Positions 35,561-49,900 of a stretch of DNA of 64,000 nucleotides are shown piece after piece. The stretch spans positions 1,683,692 to 1,747,691 of the forward strand of contig NC_087076.1 of NCBI RefSeq assembly GCF_026151205.1, in the 5' to 3' direction. The DNA comes from Bolinopsis microptera. Lineage: Eukaryota > Ctenophora > Tentaculata > Lobata > Bolinopsidae. Within the stretch, counting starts at the first letter, position 1, and the number at the start of each line of letters is the position of its first letter. The notes beneath the pieces were generated by a model. That model ran no database searches. It was not told where the DNA came from and saw only the letters and a list, made by a program, of their open reading frames with translations. Both the position numbers and the translations under genes were made by a program.

Positions 35561-38500
35561 ATCCTATGTGTATGACCAAAATCAAAAAGTTATTGTTGCT
35601 GATTGGCAACTGTGAGCAAAGTTAAAAGATAAAGATTTGATTAATGATAAGTCCTCAAAATGACCCACTGATAGAAAATGGCCATTAAAGATTGTTCTTA
35701 GTTGTAATAACAATCTGGTGACATAACCAATAACAATTATGTTCAGCAACATAATTAATTTTGCGATTGAGTGTCTAAAAGATCAACAATAAACTTATTA
35801 CCCATTTTTATTAGGGACTGTTCTGTTCAGTCATAACGAGAACGTCATCAATTTTGGCCCGTTTAAGCCCCCGGACCCCTCCCCCTTCTTGGTTGTGAAC
35901 AGCACCTCTCCCTCCGTAATTACATCAGCATTTTCCAGACCACATCCAATCCTCATTTCGGAGAAAAACTTGCCACATCGATTTTATATTTTGGTATTTC
36001 TCATACTCTTGCTCATATTACTTCGAAAAAGTGCAATGTTTCCCACAGTAAACTAAAGTGAGACTATTTGAATATTCGGCCATCATTCCCAGAATCGTGC
36101 ATATCGTCATGTTCAATCGATCCTCAAGAAATCTGAATTATGCACTTGTCTTTTATTGGTTATATTTATTGGTTTGATAATCTAAGATCTACAAATTCAT
36201 GGAAACGGTTACATTTACATTTTACAAGCAGCAAACCTCAATTAAGCCAAATTTGCTGCCGTAAACACGCCGGGAAAAGGAAATATAGATTTTAAAAAGT
36301 AGAATAAACATATAAATTCAGGTGGCAGCGCAATTGAAGTTTACATTTTTTCAATGTTGCGCACGAACAAAATTGTATTTTTAAAGCACGAACAGACTGT
36401 TTTGTGCTTTTGGTATACGGTAATACAGCAAATTTAATAAAATATGAGTGTGAAATCATAATTGTAAAACCTCTTCCCACTTACAATAGTCACGTAATTA
36501 TAATGTAAGCGATCTCTCAAAGAGTTAGGGGGCAATTCATTTGAAACAATAAACGTCAATTTAAATTCAAATAGTTTATGTAGCACATCTTATCAAAATT
36601 ATAGAGAAATATTGATACAAAGTTAGACTGCCTTAAAACAACGTTTAAAGTTAAAATGCATTACTTTAGCTTTGAAGTGTCAATTATTAACAGAATCGTC
36701 GATTAAACATGATTTGAGGCACAAATGAGAGCTATGAGTTCAAATATTGTCAAATTACTGTCAGTTTTAAGTAAGTTGTTTCCTTTGCGTCGATGAAGCC
36801 GAATAAAACTCATCCAATCTGAAAGAATTTGCCTTTATATAATCATATGATACATGGAAGGATTGTTGGTCATATCCTTTGTGCAAATTAAGACTGAACG
36901 AAGGATCTACAAGAATTGCTTGATTTTGCCAGCAGCCACATAACTACAAAACGTTCGAGCAAATCGTTGAGTCTCCAGCTATGAAAGTTATCTGTCCATG
37001 GGGCTGCTAAAAAGCTTGTATGTTGAATCATACATTGTACAATTCATGTAATTTGCAATCTTGTCCAAGAAGAGTACGCTGTGTTAAGATTGAGACATAA
37101 TTTCCGTATAAATCGAAACTTTTTTATCCAGTGGTACTATTCTGACTTCCTCGGTGATTCAGAGTAAATATTTATCGTGTTTGTTTGAAGAGTTGATGTA
37201 GGAACCCCAGAAACGTTTCTTCGCCACATCAAACTCTAGTCAGTAAGCAGTAAATAGCTGTTCTAACCCCACCACTCAACGTTTAAAGTGGCCCTCTGAA
37301 GTTGGATAACTCAATTTATGAACTTGTTAAACTCTTATGACATTTTTAATCTGATTTGAGGACAGCTTACAGTCAACCCTCCTCAAGGGGATAACAACAT
37401 CAACCCTCTGGCATTCACAACAGTTACTGGAGTTTGCTGTGTCACGTGGTGCGGACACTCCTTATGGTTGGTTAAATTGAACATAATCCCTCTTTTGAGG
37501 GGTAGTTCATTAGGTCCATATGCATAATAGCCAGCGTATGCCCCGCATGCAGCCACGTGTCAGAGCTTCAGCCTTCTTGACTATCATCCTCATCAAAATT
37601 CCTCAGTAGATCTTTATAAATTAAATAAATGATTCCTGTCAAAATACCTCTCGATGACTGATCACATAAATTTCATTTATTTTACAAAAATAACATACCG
37701 CAGAAAGCTCTGTCGATAAATTTCCCAGGGGTCCATTATTGATAGCAAGCTTGTATTTTGTAATAATATTAAATATCCAATTGTAGCGACCAGACACCAG
37801 TGATATAAGAAATCGTTATCATATGTGGGGTGATAATCTTGCTGAGAATGAGTAATACCATTCATCATATCAGTCGAGTAGTAGGGCAAGTAGTAATGAC
37901 TTCATTTAATTTTTAAATGGAAATAAAACTTACTATCGTTGAACCTTGAACCATTGTCCATACCTGGCAACTTGGCATGAAGGCATGCTCAGCCTCTTAA
38001 CTCAATAGAACATGTTTTTTTTTTCAAAACAATGTTGACCTCATAGACTACTAGACTCGGCGTGAACCCTGAAAATTCATATCTTGTACCGGTACTTGCA
38101 CTTCTGGTTCTTGTTTAACTTGAGTGTTAATGATAATCTAAGTTCCGGGTGCAAATCTAGTTAGAAATCCTCGGTAGACTGGTAGAGAACCATTCTTACA
38201 TGTGCCCTTCTCCGAGCAAGCCCATTGGTTTTCTATGAATAGAGGGGCTTTTCATTGGCCCTCTTTTGGATCTGCTTTCTGTTGAAAATTCTACAATTGG
38301 TATCTATAGGATAAGCTAAATCTAGTTATCAATATCAGTAACCTATAAAAACTGCTAGATCCCAATCGGTGGCGTAAACCATCTGATATCACACTTCATC
38401 ATATCTGCGATTTTACTAGCTGATACTTAGTTAATTAAAGAATCACTTCTAATCATGATTGGGCTCTTCTGAAGCAGTAGACGTGAAATTTCATTGTCAT

Positions 38501-40912
38501 TTTTATGATGGTTTAAGTTTGCGCATGACTTTTCATGTATTCATCAAAGTTCGGGTGAAATCACTTATATAGAATGCTCCGTAGTTTTATCATCCGTCTT
38601 TCTTCATTATAATTATCCATGACTAGTCTCTTTAGTCCTCTTTTCTATTGCGATAAAGTGATATTTTTACAATTTAATTTAGTAATGAAATTTAAAATTA
38701 GCAATCAGCAACGCAAGGGTTCATCTAAGAAACATTTTCTCAGAGATATCACGTCAGGATACTGAATAATCCTTGCTTCTTCTAGCAGATCTAATTAAGC
38801 GCCTACATCTTCAGAAATCAAGGCTAGGTGAATTTGATCACTTCAACTTTACAATTGCATTGTTCAGGCAAAGTCGGTCCCACCCTTTGCTAATGGCATT
38901 AAACTGGCAATTTACAGGTCCATTAGGGACTTGTAACTTTCTATTACCGACGTTTAGTATTCTAACTAGCTTGGGAATGAAGCCACTTGGAAGGAGCACT
39001 TTGGGCCCATCTTTATCCTATCTTCATTATCATGCAGATTGCCGAGTCAATGTTTATCAGTGCTCGGGGACCTATGTTAGCAGCACTCAAAACATCCGGT
39101 ATGATACATACTGATGATCGAAGAATTTTAAGAGTTTCAAATGGAAATAAAATTCATTTTTTCGAAAAAGTTATGTCTGTTATAAATTTTAATCCATTCA
39201 AAATTGAGCATATTTTAAAGTTGAATATTATCCCGATATAGTTTTATTTTTTGAAGACTTCGTTCATTGTCAGTGTCTAGTCTTTGGTTTATTACAATTT
39301 ACACTTGATATCACGTTCACTTGATATTGCGTACGATGACATAGTCTGACCTATACTACCTGTTTCACGTTTTATTGCTATTTCGGTTACGGTACAGCTA
39401 ATCTTCGACCACCATGACTCTTAATTCGCCTATAGATCGATTAGATTTGTGATTTTGTGGCACTTTTTTCAGTTAGAGTCTGCGAATTTGAGGCCCTGGA
39501 TACCACGACTATCTCTCCTTTAGTCTGACTGAACGGTCCATAATTCTGCGAAGGACAGCTGAGTAACTGTTACCATACTAAATCATGGACTGCTCATAAT
39601 TTTAAGTTGAAACTCTACATATAAGTTAGGATTTGTGAAGTTACTCCTTCCAATTTAGGGATCAGGGATTTCCACAAATTGCCCTAATTCTTATATTATG
39701 TGTCTGACAGAACATACAAAAGACTGTTCTGTAAATAGTACTCAAAATCCGATAAATCTTTGGTTGGAAAATTGTTATTTACCGTCAGAACCTTCATAGT
39801 CTGAACTAGGAAGGTTTTATGCTTGCTTAAAGCCTTGAAATTGAATAACACTTATTAATGACAAATTTAGTCTTTCTCTGTAACTAGTGGAAATCTTCCG
39901 TGGATCGGCACTCAAAAGCCGATATTAATTAAGTTTTCATGATTGGTGGAATACTAGAGTTCGTCCAGGCTAATGAGTCTCTCCAGTAAGAAAGTCTAGA
40001 ATGGGAACTGCTAAATATCTCAAAAAACAATTGTCTGTGTTTGTTTTAAATTCAGACTAGTTTACGGATGAACCTTCACCTCTTTCCGTTCACCCTACAC
40101 ATTATTTGTTCAGCCACCAAATGTGACAAAGTGAGGGGCGGAAGTAACAGGGGGGATGTTGTTTTAGCGTCCTTTTGTCTGAAAACAGCCATAAATTTAT
40201 TGAACAGTCCTTTATTTTTTGATACAATTTGCCTGTTACTCGTTGGTCCTTACACAGTTGTTTATAAATTTGCCCACGGTTAACAATTGAAAAGCAGGAT
40301 GTTTCAAAAACCCTTTTAGTAAGACGCCATTGTTCCCCAGGACCTCCCTGAACTGAAGGAGTTCTATGTTTTAGGGTTGCGAACTTCTAGCATACTTCTC
40401 AGATTTTACAAAGTCTCATCGATCTTTGATATTTTGACGCACCGATCTGATTGGTCACAGGATCCTAAACCGCCTCTTCCACATAGCCTTCATCTTTAAC
40501 GCGCCTCTTCCAACGCTGCGCGTGATTGGTCGAACCTAGCTAGGCATGATGCTGTTGACGACGCTCATTCGGGCTCTCTAACCATCCTTCCCTTGATCTG
40601 AATCAGTGTCCTTTCCTTAACAATTTAATGCGTTGTCCATTTTTAATCAGATATGGTATTAGTAATGAGAAATTTGCTTCCGCCAATAGTTGCAGACCTA
40701 TTTTTAAGGGATCTCTCAGGGATAATTTAACTGGACATTTCTAATCTGTAACTTGGTTCTTACTTAAGTACTAACATATAATATATTGTAGATGCATACC
40801 TAATAATTTGAGTCGGGTCATTTACTTCCAAGTTTAATTTTATATAAATCCAGTTAGGAACGATTTAAAATCCTGATTTGAATTCTTGTCGTCCTTACAC
40901 TTTATATTCCAG
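35561..40912. other. 5.3 kb without confident genes upstream of the PRDM gene
   Basis: Should contain 5' exons of the PRDM gene, since its first seen exon starts at a splice acceptor. None is identifiable. The segment 37677-37889 (-) with a donor-like end, and 38987-39241 (+), read as protein-like but match nothing I can name. The rest is AT-rich unique sequence. Confidence 0.4.
38987..39241 (+). other. Open segment, possible exon or decayed coding sequence
   Basis: 84 codons, no ATG start (TTG), with SARGPMLAALKTSGMIHTDD and IHFFEKVMSVI. The pattern vaguely recalls the end of STAS domains of SLC26 anion transporters, but the match is weak. An AG after a pyrimidine-poor tract (about 39035) could be an acceptor. 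I would not call this a gene without other evidence. Confidence 0.2.
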
Positions 40913-43900
40913 TTAATCAGGATGGGAATTTTAAATGAGCCCAAGGATATGCCAGCAATCTTCGAGTCGAGACCTTCACAAGTCCCTGGTTACGGCATGG
41001 GAGTATGGACTCGGCAGAACGTGAAGCAAGGACTCGTCCTGGAATTTGAGTACATCGTAACTCAGACCACTAAAAGGGGTCTTCACATTTGGGAGGTAAC
41101 TGATTCATGTAATTTATGTAACAGTTAATCTGACTTTTATTATTTTCATAATCACCACTTCTTTAATCTCTTTAAAACCTGAGTTTTATAATTTTCATTA
41201 AAACATCACTTTAAGTTTAACATCTAGTTTTGAGTTGATTATTCTTCTTAGATAAATGATAGATTTCCAAAAAACAACAATAAATTTTCCAGTTGTTTGA
41301 AGGAGGAGTGGTTAAAGGTTATGTGGACACACGAGGTACATGGTTGCGCCTGGTACAATTTGCTCGAAATGAGTCCGAAGCTTCAGTTGAAATAGGACTT
41401 GATCAACAAAACAGACTGAGTTTTACTGTAAGTCATGGTGCAATTTTACTTTATGGACATTTTGTTTACGTTTTATACTGATTTATTTGGGGCTGGAGGA
41501 GAGGGGAGACATGATTCAACCTCCCAAAGTGATTTTTCCACATTTACTCTCAGGCTTGCTATTGTTTTATGTTTGTTTGTACATGAAGTGACATTAACAG
41601 TGACATTAAATATACCACAACCATTATCTGTAAGCAACTATTTAGCTTGATTATTCAGACCAATGAAAACAATATTATGCAGGATTTTCTAATTGGTTCG
41701 CTTGACAAATTTCAATGAGCTAGTCAGGCTTTGTACACCGTCTGATTACTTTCCAGCACAGTACTGAATAAGAATAAGAACTTCTGAGGCCCCATATGTA
41801 GTTATCACGTACAGACAAGATTCAAGAACTTGGTCAGATCATTAGCTTTTATTTTTATTTTTTTATTTAGCCCTAATAATTCTGAAAACAGGTTTTGAAG
41901 GATTTGGACTCCAAACAAGAACTGCTGATGAAACTGAGTGAGTCTTACAGGACAGCCATGGGAGTTCCCGATGACATAGCTGCAATAGGTCAGTCATGTA
42001 ATTGAAGACGAAACAATTTCGTTTCCCATATAAATTAGTATTCCGATTATCAATATCTACAAGAACTGCTTTCTTACTTCTTATTTCGCTTATCAAGTTG
42101 TAAATAACATTTCTCGGAAATTGTTTTAAACATATAATGTGATTTCAGGGAGTGTTTATGACTGTGGCTGCTGTCCTAAACTGTTTAACCATCCACTCTC
42201 TCTGAGTATTCACAAGCTGTATTACTGTGGAACGGAAAGTTTCCTGTGGTGTGATGACTGTGGCCAAATTTTCGCACTTGTTGAAACTCTTAGAAATCAC
42301 ATACTCGAACACATTGCAGGTTTGATTCAATTATCATCTGCAGCCACGTACAAAGTTGAATCAAATAATTAAACTTTCTAAAATTACAATCCTTGAAATA
42401 GATGAGGATAATCGATCAACACTTTTCAATTTTTACTTTCAGAGAGGAAGACAACTACAAGACCATTTGATGCTGAAAATTTATTGAAGGTTGAGGCACC
42501 AAGTCCTATCAAACTGTCTCCAGTATCGTTTCCTTCTCACTTCTTGCCTGGATTTCTACCTTTTCAGACCTTTAAAGAAAATCTACAGGTGCGATATAGG
42601 GAGGATTTAGCACTAATTTACGCCAGATAACATGTTCTATTCGTGCAGTGTTACTGTTATAATTGCTTTGATTTAAAATCCACAACTAATTTTTAACTTA
42701 GACCTTTATTGTTTACTATTCCCTCAGGCTTTTGGAGAGCAAGTATGGCCATTCCGGTGTGACCACTGCAACAAGCCCTTCTCCCACCATAGCTCTCTCA
42801 GAGTTCACCAGAGAATGCACACAGGTAACTAGCATGCTTGTTGAGGGAGCACGCCCTCTATTATTTCTAATAACCTTTCAATGGAACTAAGCAGTTAGTT
42901 AGATAAACATGTCAAATCATTTAGGATCGTGGGAGTTCTGACCGGATCATCATGTCTTTAACAAGAATCTCGTCAGTCCCAATCTGCTCATAGTTAAGGT
43001 GCTTGTTAAATGATCGCTTTATCATCAGCAGTGGATCTCAGACTAAAAGCAGACAAACCTAACAACAAACTTCTAATCCCAGGAGAAAAGCCATTCAAAT
43101 GTGACGCGTGCTCCAAAACATTTGCAAGGAGGGACTCTCTACAAGCCCACGTAAGAACACACACAAAGCCCTTCACATGTGGAAAATGTGGCAGATCATT
43201 CGCCAGACCTGACTCGCTGGTCGCCCACGCCCGGAATCACGCCGGACACAGCGACAGACCCTTCAAATGTGTGGAGTGTGGGAAAGGGTTCGGTGTGGCC
43301 CAGGCTCTACAGACTCACATGAGAATACATACAGGTGAGCGGATGTGTCTGTGATTCTGGTGGAGGTTGCCAACACACAGACAGACAAATTCTCCTAATG
43401 TAAACATAGACATGCGTCTGTATAAGAGTTCATCCTGTTTGACTGTTTGACTGTTTGTTCTGTTTTCTAGGAAGTATTGCAAGGTCTCTGTCTGGTCTGT
43501 GTTGCCACGAAAACCGCCAGTTCGTCAGCTGTTTAATTCATGAATAATCCGTTTATCAACTGTGATATGGTACCTGAACTTCCCGTGTTTCCACAAACTG
43601 ATGCAGTTCAACTAGTTGAGACTTATGCAATCTGATAAGCGATAACAAATTTTAAATTTATTCATGGCTTCGGTTTCGAGCGGTTTCCTAATCTAGTTTC
43701 CTGTTTAGGCACACAAAAAATTGTTGACGTAATTTTCCACTGAAACATACTGTTTTGCAAATCATGTACAAATATTATATAAATATAATTAAACCGAATA
43801 TTCTGACATATTCTTTTCAGGGGAGAAGCCCTTCAAGTGCAAGCATTGCCCGAAAGCCTTCGCTCACATGTCTTCTCTTAAAGTTCACATCAACAGTACT

Positions 43901-46900
43901 CACACAGGAGTGAAACCTTTCAAATGCCAGGTGAGTTTTGAATATTTATAGGAACAATGACCACACTGCATGAAACACTGTATTTTACCGCAACTCATTT
44001 GCCAACGCCTAGTAATAAAATACAGACATTATATAAAAGTATAAAGCGACCGAAATAAACCTAATCTAGCCTTGGTGACTGATAATTTAATAGGTATTAG
44101 GCATGTGATAATTTTATGTGAACCAAAGTCGAGTAGAAGCTTATTAAAATACTACTGTCGATAGCTTTGAAATATATTTTTTCTGTTTGAGATTTGAATA
44201 ACATTATTGTAATGTTCCAAATTATATTTTAACTATTCAAAGGTTCAAAAAAGTAGAGATTTTAGGCTGTAAGTTTGTCCTTAAATTTGAGGACATTTTC
44301 TTTTCGTGTGGTAGATTAATTTAGTGAATACACTAAAACCAATTTATCAGAGCAATTCCTTTTAACATTTAATCAATAAATGATCAAAATTTCAGGATGT
44401 TTTAAATTTTCAAAATACAACTCAATTCTAATTCTAACTTTTTAGCATTAGCGCAATTCAGAATCATTCGAAGCATGCCTAAAGAAGGCTTTGCCAAAGA
44501 TGTAGGCTAAGACTTCTATATTCTTCAGCACCAAAATCGTTAAACAACTTGAGCTGGATGAGATAGGAGCCATTTTCACGATCATGAGCTGCGATATGTC
44601 CAGTTCGCCAGGGAGGGAAGGAATCACCGCACAGATGAGCTGCTTTTTGTCCTCCTTCGGAGATCTCTACAATAGAGGGTCCACAAACTGACCCCAAGCC
44701 CACTGACACGGGTTTAGCGTAGAGATAGAAGCCTTTTGAAGCTGTCACTTTCCATGATCTGAGCAATATCGGGAGTTCATCCGCTGTGGTAGTCCCTTCT
44801 GGTTTTGTCATATTGAAAGTAACAAATGTTTCAGGAGATTCTGGGGAAAGAAATATTTCCTCTGTCTCAGAAATGTCGCAATTTTCGTCAGCATCACCGT
44901 CACATTGGCCCTTCAGGCCATCACAAGCCCACACAACAGGCATACACATGTTTTGGGATCTGCAGTGGAACTGATTTCCGGTACACTTCATCTCCCTACT
45001 CGGACATTCTCGCTCATCATCTCCGTTAGGGCAATCCATACAGCCGTTACACACGAGAGAGTGTCTAATACACTGTCCTGTGTCACTGCACTTGAGTGTA
45101 TTCTCCGGACAGGGGTAATCAATACAATCCCTCTCATCATCACCCAACAAAGGGCAATCTACCTCTCCATCACAGACGTACAGACTGTGAATACAGTTGA
45201 CAGTCTGGCCGCAGTTGTAGTAGAGTGGAGCACGGCATTGGAACAGAGAAACTGAGGCGTACCTTTTCTCAAGGTCCAGTCCATCAGAGAAGGCGAGTGG
45301 GGATGAGGCAAGAAGCAGAAAACAGTAGGAAAGGATCATATCAGAAGGTCATGACAACTGTACAATAACTGGCGCTCGGAGTCAGTCCTGCAAATAACCA
45401 GACGTGTTCTAAGTCGCTGATCATAAGCTCTTGGGATGATGGCGATCAAGCTCCAACTTTGAGTTCAACTACCCTAAAATAGTAAAATAGTAAAATGATA
45501 TTAAGAACTTTCTTGGATCGGTAACTCGGGCTAGTCACACTATTGTAGTGGAACATGTTCCTAAAGCTATATGGTGATCAATTTATTAGATCCTGTCAAA
45601 CAGTCAAATCTTGAAGTTGTCATTTTACATCAAACTCGCCGGAAGCCAATTTTGTTAATAGCTAAGTTCATAACAGATAATTAGAAATTATACAGAACTC
45701 ATGGAAGAAACATAACTGTATACTTCATTAAGCAATTGAATCGCACCACGTGACAGCCGTTTTTTCACTGGTCTATTCTGCCATGATCATGTGGTAGCAT
45801 GTGACATGTTTAAGGTAGTTTATACCACCTGCTTATCAATTGAAGGCTAGAGATATCTAATCTCATCTGTGCTCTGTTGCCAGGGGGCAGGGATGGAAAA
45901 GTGGAGGAGCTTGAGCTGTATTCAAGCTTTAAAGCTTCATTGGCATTTAAAGATCAATCGTTTCCCTTATTTGGGCTTTTGCATAATAACCGGTTAACTG
46001 CTGGACAGCCAAAAAGTGAAATGAAAATATCAAAGGTACGGAATGATTAATATAATCTTGAAAATGAGAATGATGGGATTTGGACTAGAATACTGAGATA
46101 TTTCAAAAACTGTAAGTTTGACCCATTTTTATAATTTCTAAAATTTGTTGCAATTCTGACACGAATGACGTGAGTTATTAAAGTGTTGCGTGTGGGCAGT
46201 TTGATCTTTGAACTACATACGGTACAAAGCAAAAAAATCAAATCGTGGAGGTTTTTCACAATATTCATACAAATTCGTACAATATTCAGCATCTCGGGTA
46301 ATAAATAGCACGATGATTCTAAATGATTAAAACTGTAGGTAATTAGTTACGTACTTACAGACAATAAACTAAAAGTACAATTGTACTTAACCACTTTCCA
46401 TGATGTAGCCTCAGTTTTACTGATATGAAGTGATGAGGTTGTGAATATTGTCAACATTTAATTACTTTCAGTAGAAAATATCGATCAGTCAGACAACCTC
46501 GCACTACAAGTCTGATTGAGACTATAAAAACCATAAGGAAAATTTTGATGAAGTCACCAAAATGATTTTTTTCGATCAACCAATCAACCTTCCGATGAAA
46601 TTCGACTAATTCTGTTGAACTTCTGCCATCAAATCGCTATATATCATGCTCTCTTCACCAATTTACACATGCTGAAATTATACAGACAGAATCGTCGATT
46701 GAATAATGGTCCACAGTAAGTTAAAATTTGGCAATCAAAATTGAGCTTTATTACAAATATAACTTTGGTATTACGGCAAATTAAAAGTTTCGCCTGATGA
46801 TCATCATCAGTTAAATGTTATGAAATACAACTACACAAATAGTTTTGGGCAAATACTTAATACAGGTGATAAACTCTTCTCAATGATGCTCAGGATTGTG

Positions 46901-49900
46901 TACAAAACAAACTTCTTTTATGCTTTCCAGACATCAATTAGACGGCACATTCCACACGCTTATTGTCTGTAATTGTTCTAATAGGACCCTCACACGGCCT
47001 CAGTAAGAGTATAGTGAGGAGCATCCTGGGTTAGAATCAAATATTACTTTCGTTTCAGATAAATTTATACGCAGAATTTGTATCTGTATTTACAGATATT
47101 ATTTAAATTTCTATATTCCATCTAGTTACAACTAGGAGTCAGTTTCTCTTGTCAGCTTTAATTTTCAACTCCAACGATTAAAAATTTACAATTGCTACTG
47201 CTTCTACATCTCATTTCGAAATTTATAAAAAGTCACTAAAATATTGAGGTACAGATTTAAAAACGAAAGAATTGAACAAACGATTTCGGAAACTTTACAG
47301 CACATCATCCAAAAATTATAAACATGCTGATGACTGATATAACTGTAGACTAATATAATTGAAGACTAATATAATATCTCCTCCTATGAATAAACACCTA
47401 AACTTAATACATTTTAATACTACTACATATATACCCTATCAGACAAACATATAAAGGTCATGTGGAAATATGTGTACACTTACTGATTATCACAGCGCGC
47501 TGGTTACCATTATAGTTGCTCCATGAGGCGGCGGCTCACTTTCCGCTTCTCATCAACATCTTGCTCATTACTGTAACATATGCTGCTCTTCGTTATAATC
47601 ATTAACTTGCTCATTATAACCGTAACATTATCAATTGTCGAACTACGGCCCATTATAGATAATAACCAATGATTTTGGTACGGTATACTCGCAGCTTCAA
47701 TATTAAATATCATCTAACAATCTTCGCCAATCCACTCACCAGCCGTTGAAGTTCTAGTTTGAAGATGTACCATCTGTTATCTAATGGTGTCCACTTGGTG
47801 GTTTCAACTCTAATAAAATATACCAATGACTCATGAGCTGGCTATCACATCAAATTCGTCAATTTCTCTCAGCCCTTCATTCTGCACCGAGTTATCACAA
47901 TTTCATCAAAAATGTTCCAAAAAATTATTACGTAATATGTGAACGACCCCTTGCGTGATCCCGGACAGATTATTTCATCATATTTTTCTGAATGCTCTAA
48001 CAACATTGTCACAACTCATTGTAAAATATTTAAAACGTCAATCTGTCGTGTCAGTGATTCATTGACTATGATTTTTTTTATAGTTTCAAGGAAATTGAGG
48101 CACAGTGTGCACACCCTCATTAAAACCCCCGTTTTAATTTGTCGGGGAATAGTGGACAGTGGTACACTTGTTACTCCAACTCCATTTCAGAGCAATGACC
48201 ACAAAGTCAAAAACTTTATTCCAAATAACTAACCATTACCAGTATTAAATAAATTTTAGATTAATGACAATTTTTACTTTGTTCCATAATCCATACTAAC
48301 TTCATCTCTTCTCTTTCAGCATTGCAGTATGAGATTTGCGGACGGATCCAACTTACGGCGCCACATTCAGACTCACACTAACGAGAAACCACACGCTTGT
48401 AAGCAGTGTGGCAAAGCTTTTGCGCGGGGTAGTATTCTGAAGGAGCACATGAGGACACATGCTAAATACGACACTGCAGCCCAACAACATTCTCAGCGAA
48501 CCTCTCGGCTTGTGTCCAGCACAAACACGCATGAGGTCGGCTTGTTTTCTAATTCTCGGGTTTAAACAGTGTTAAATGTTGCATAGATATTTGAACTGAA
48601 CCTTGTTTATTGGATACAATTATTTAGTTCTAAACCCAAAATTCAGGGATAGCATACGATTTATAACCCAGATCATAATTTCAGGCCCCAGATTATCCTA
48701 TGGAGACGATGATTAAAGTCCTACAGCAATACCAAGGTCTTCACCGCTCCTCCGTCAGTGCTTTCAGTCCTCTTGCTCCTTTTATTCTCAGTCCTGAGGA
48801 GACTCAGAAGTCATCCTCAGCCTTCTCAAAGGTGAGATATATCTGATTCTTTTCGTTAAGACGTAGTTTGAACTATTAAGTGGTACTGTAAGTTGTAATT
48901 ATTAGATCTACATGAGTTACATCTCATATCTAGTATACCTTATCGGACCTTATTTGGACGGACATTACATGAACGGACATAATTATGAACGGACATTAAT
49001 ATGAACGCTCGAAGGCATTCAAAACCATCAAAAATCCGAATTTTTTTAAACGTTTTTTTTACGTTTTTTAAATTTCAGCAAATGACTTTTAAATCCATTT
49101 TTTATACAGTAAGTAAGAAAAGCAGTCATTAATATAAGCAATAAAAATGTTTAAAAATGTGTACATGATCAGTCTAGTGTCTAATATCACATATCATCTT
49201 CATCAAATGGGTTTTCGTGCATGAAATAGTCCATGCTTAAAGCATCAGTGATTTCTAGCTTTATGGAAACCTTTTTTATCAAACTACCCGGGTCCTGCAT
49301 TTCAGTGTTAACTTTTACAAGCCATTCAGCGTGAAGTGGTTTTATCTTAGACAACTTAAGGTTAACCTTAACATCACGTGGAGCTCCACTGGAGCTTTCC
49401 TAGCACTGTTCATTACCGCCCCGAGTAATATGAACTATAAAAACGTCGGACAATGTCCTTGGCAACACGATTTACCGTAATATCTAGAGGCTGGAACAAG
49501 TTTGTCATGTTGGCGGGGACTAGTTCATGAACTATGTTGTTGAGTGCCATAATTTCGTTGACTTTTTCCGCCAAGTGACCCTTGAAAACATCATATACTA
49601 GTAGTAGTAGTAGTAGAGTTTTCTGTGCCTCCGGCAGACCAAGGAGAACCTTTCCGTCGTTAACTTACGGCACAATAAAGTTCTCAAAGTTGTCATATTC
49701 TGGACAAAAAGTTCGAAATGGAAAAATTTTTGAAAAAATTTCAACGGACTTTAACTTGGACGGACATTAATTGAACGGACTTTATTTGAACGGACATTAA
49801 GATGAACGCTAGGGCCTCCAGCGTTCAAGTAATGTCCGTCCAAATAAGGTCCGATAAGGTAGTAGTATCTAGTTGCATGTAAATTTGAATAATTTATAAT

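Noticed and set aside
38773-39241. SLC26/STAS-like exon
   Set aside because: Only a loose resemblance in part of one frame, no ATG and no clear splice sites; kept as a low-confidence open segment.
47510-47713. Minus-strand 67-codon frame in the PRDM intron
   Set aside because: Contains imprecise internal repeats and no recognisable protein features.
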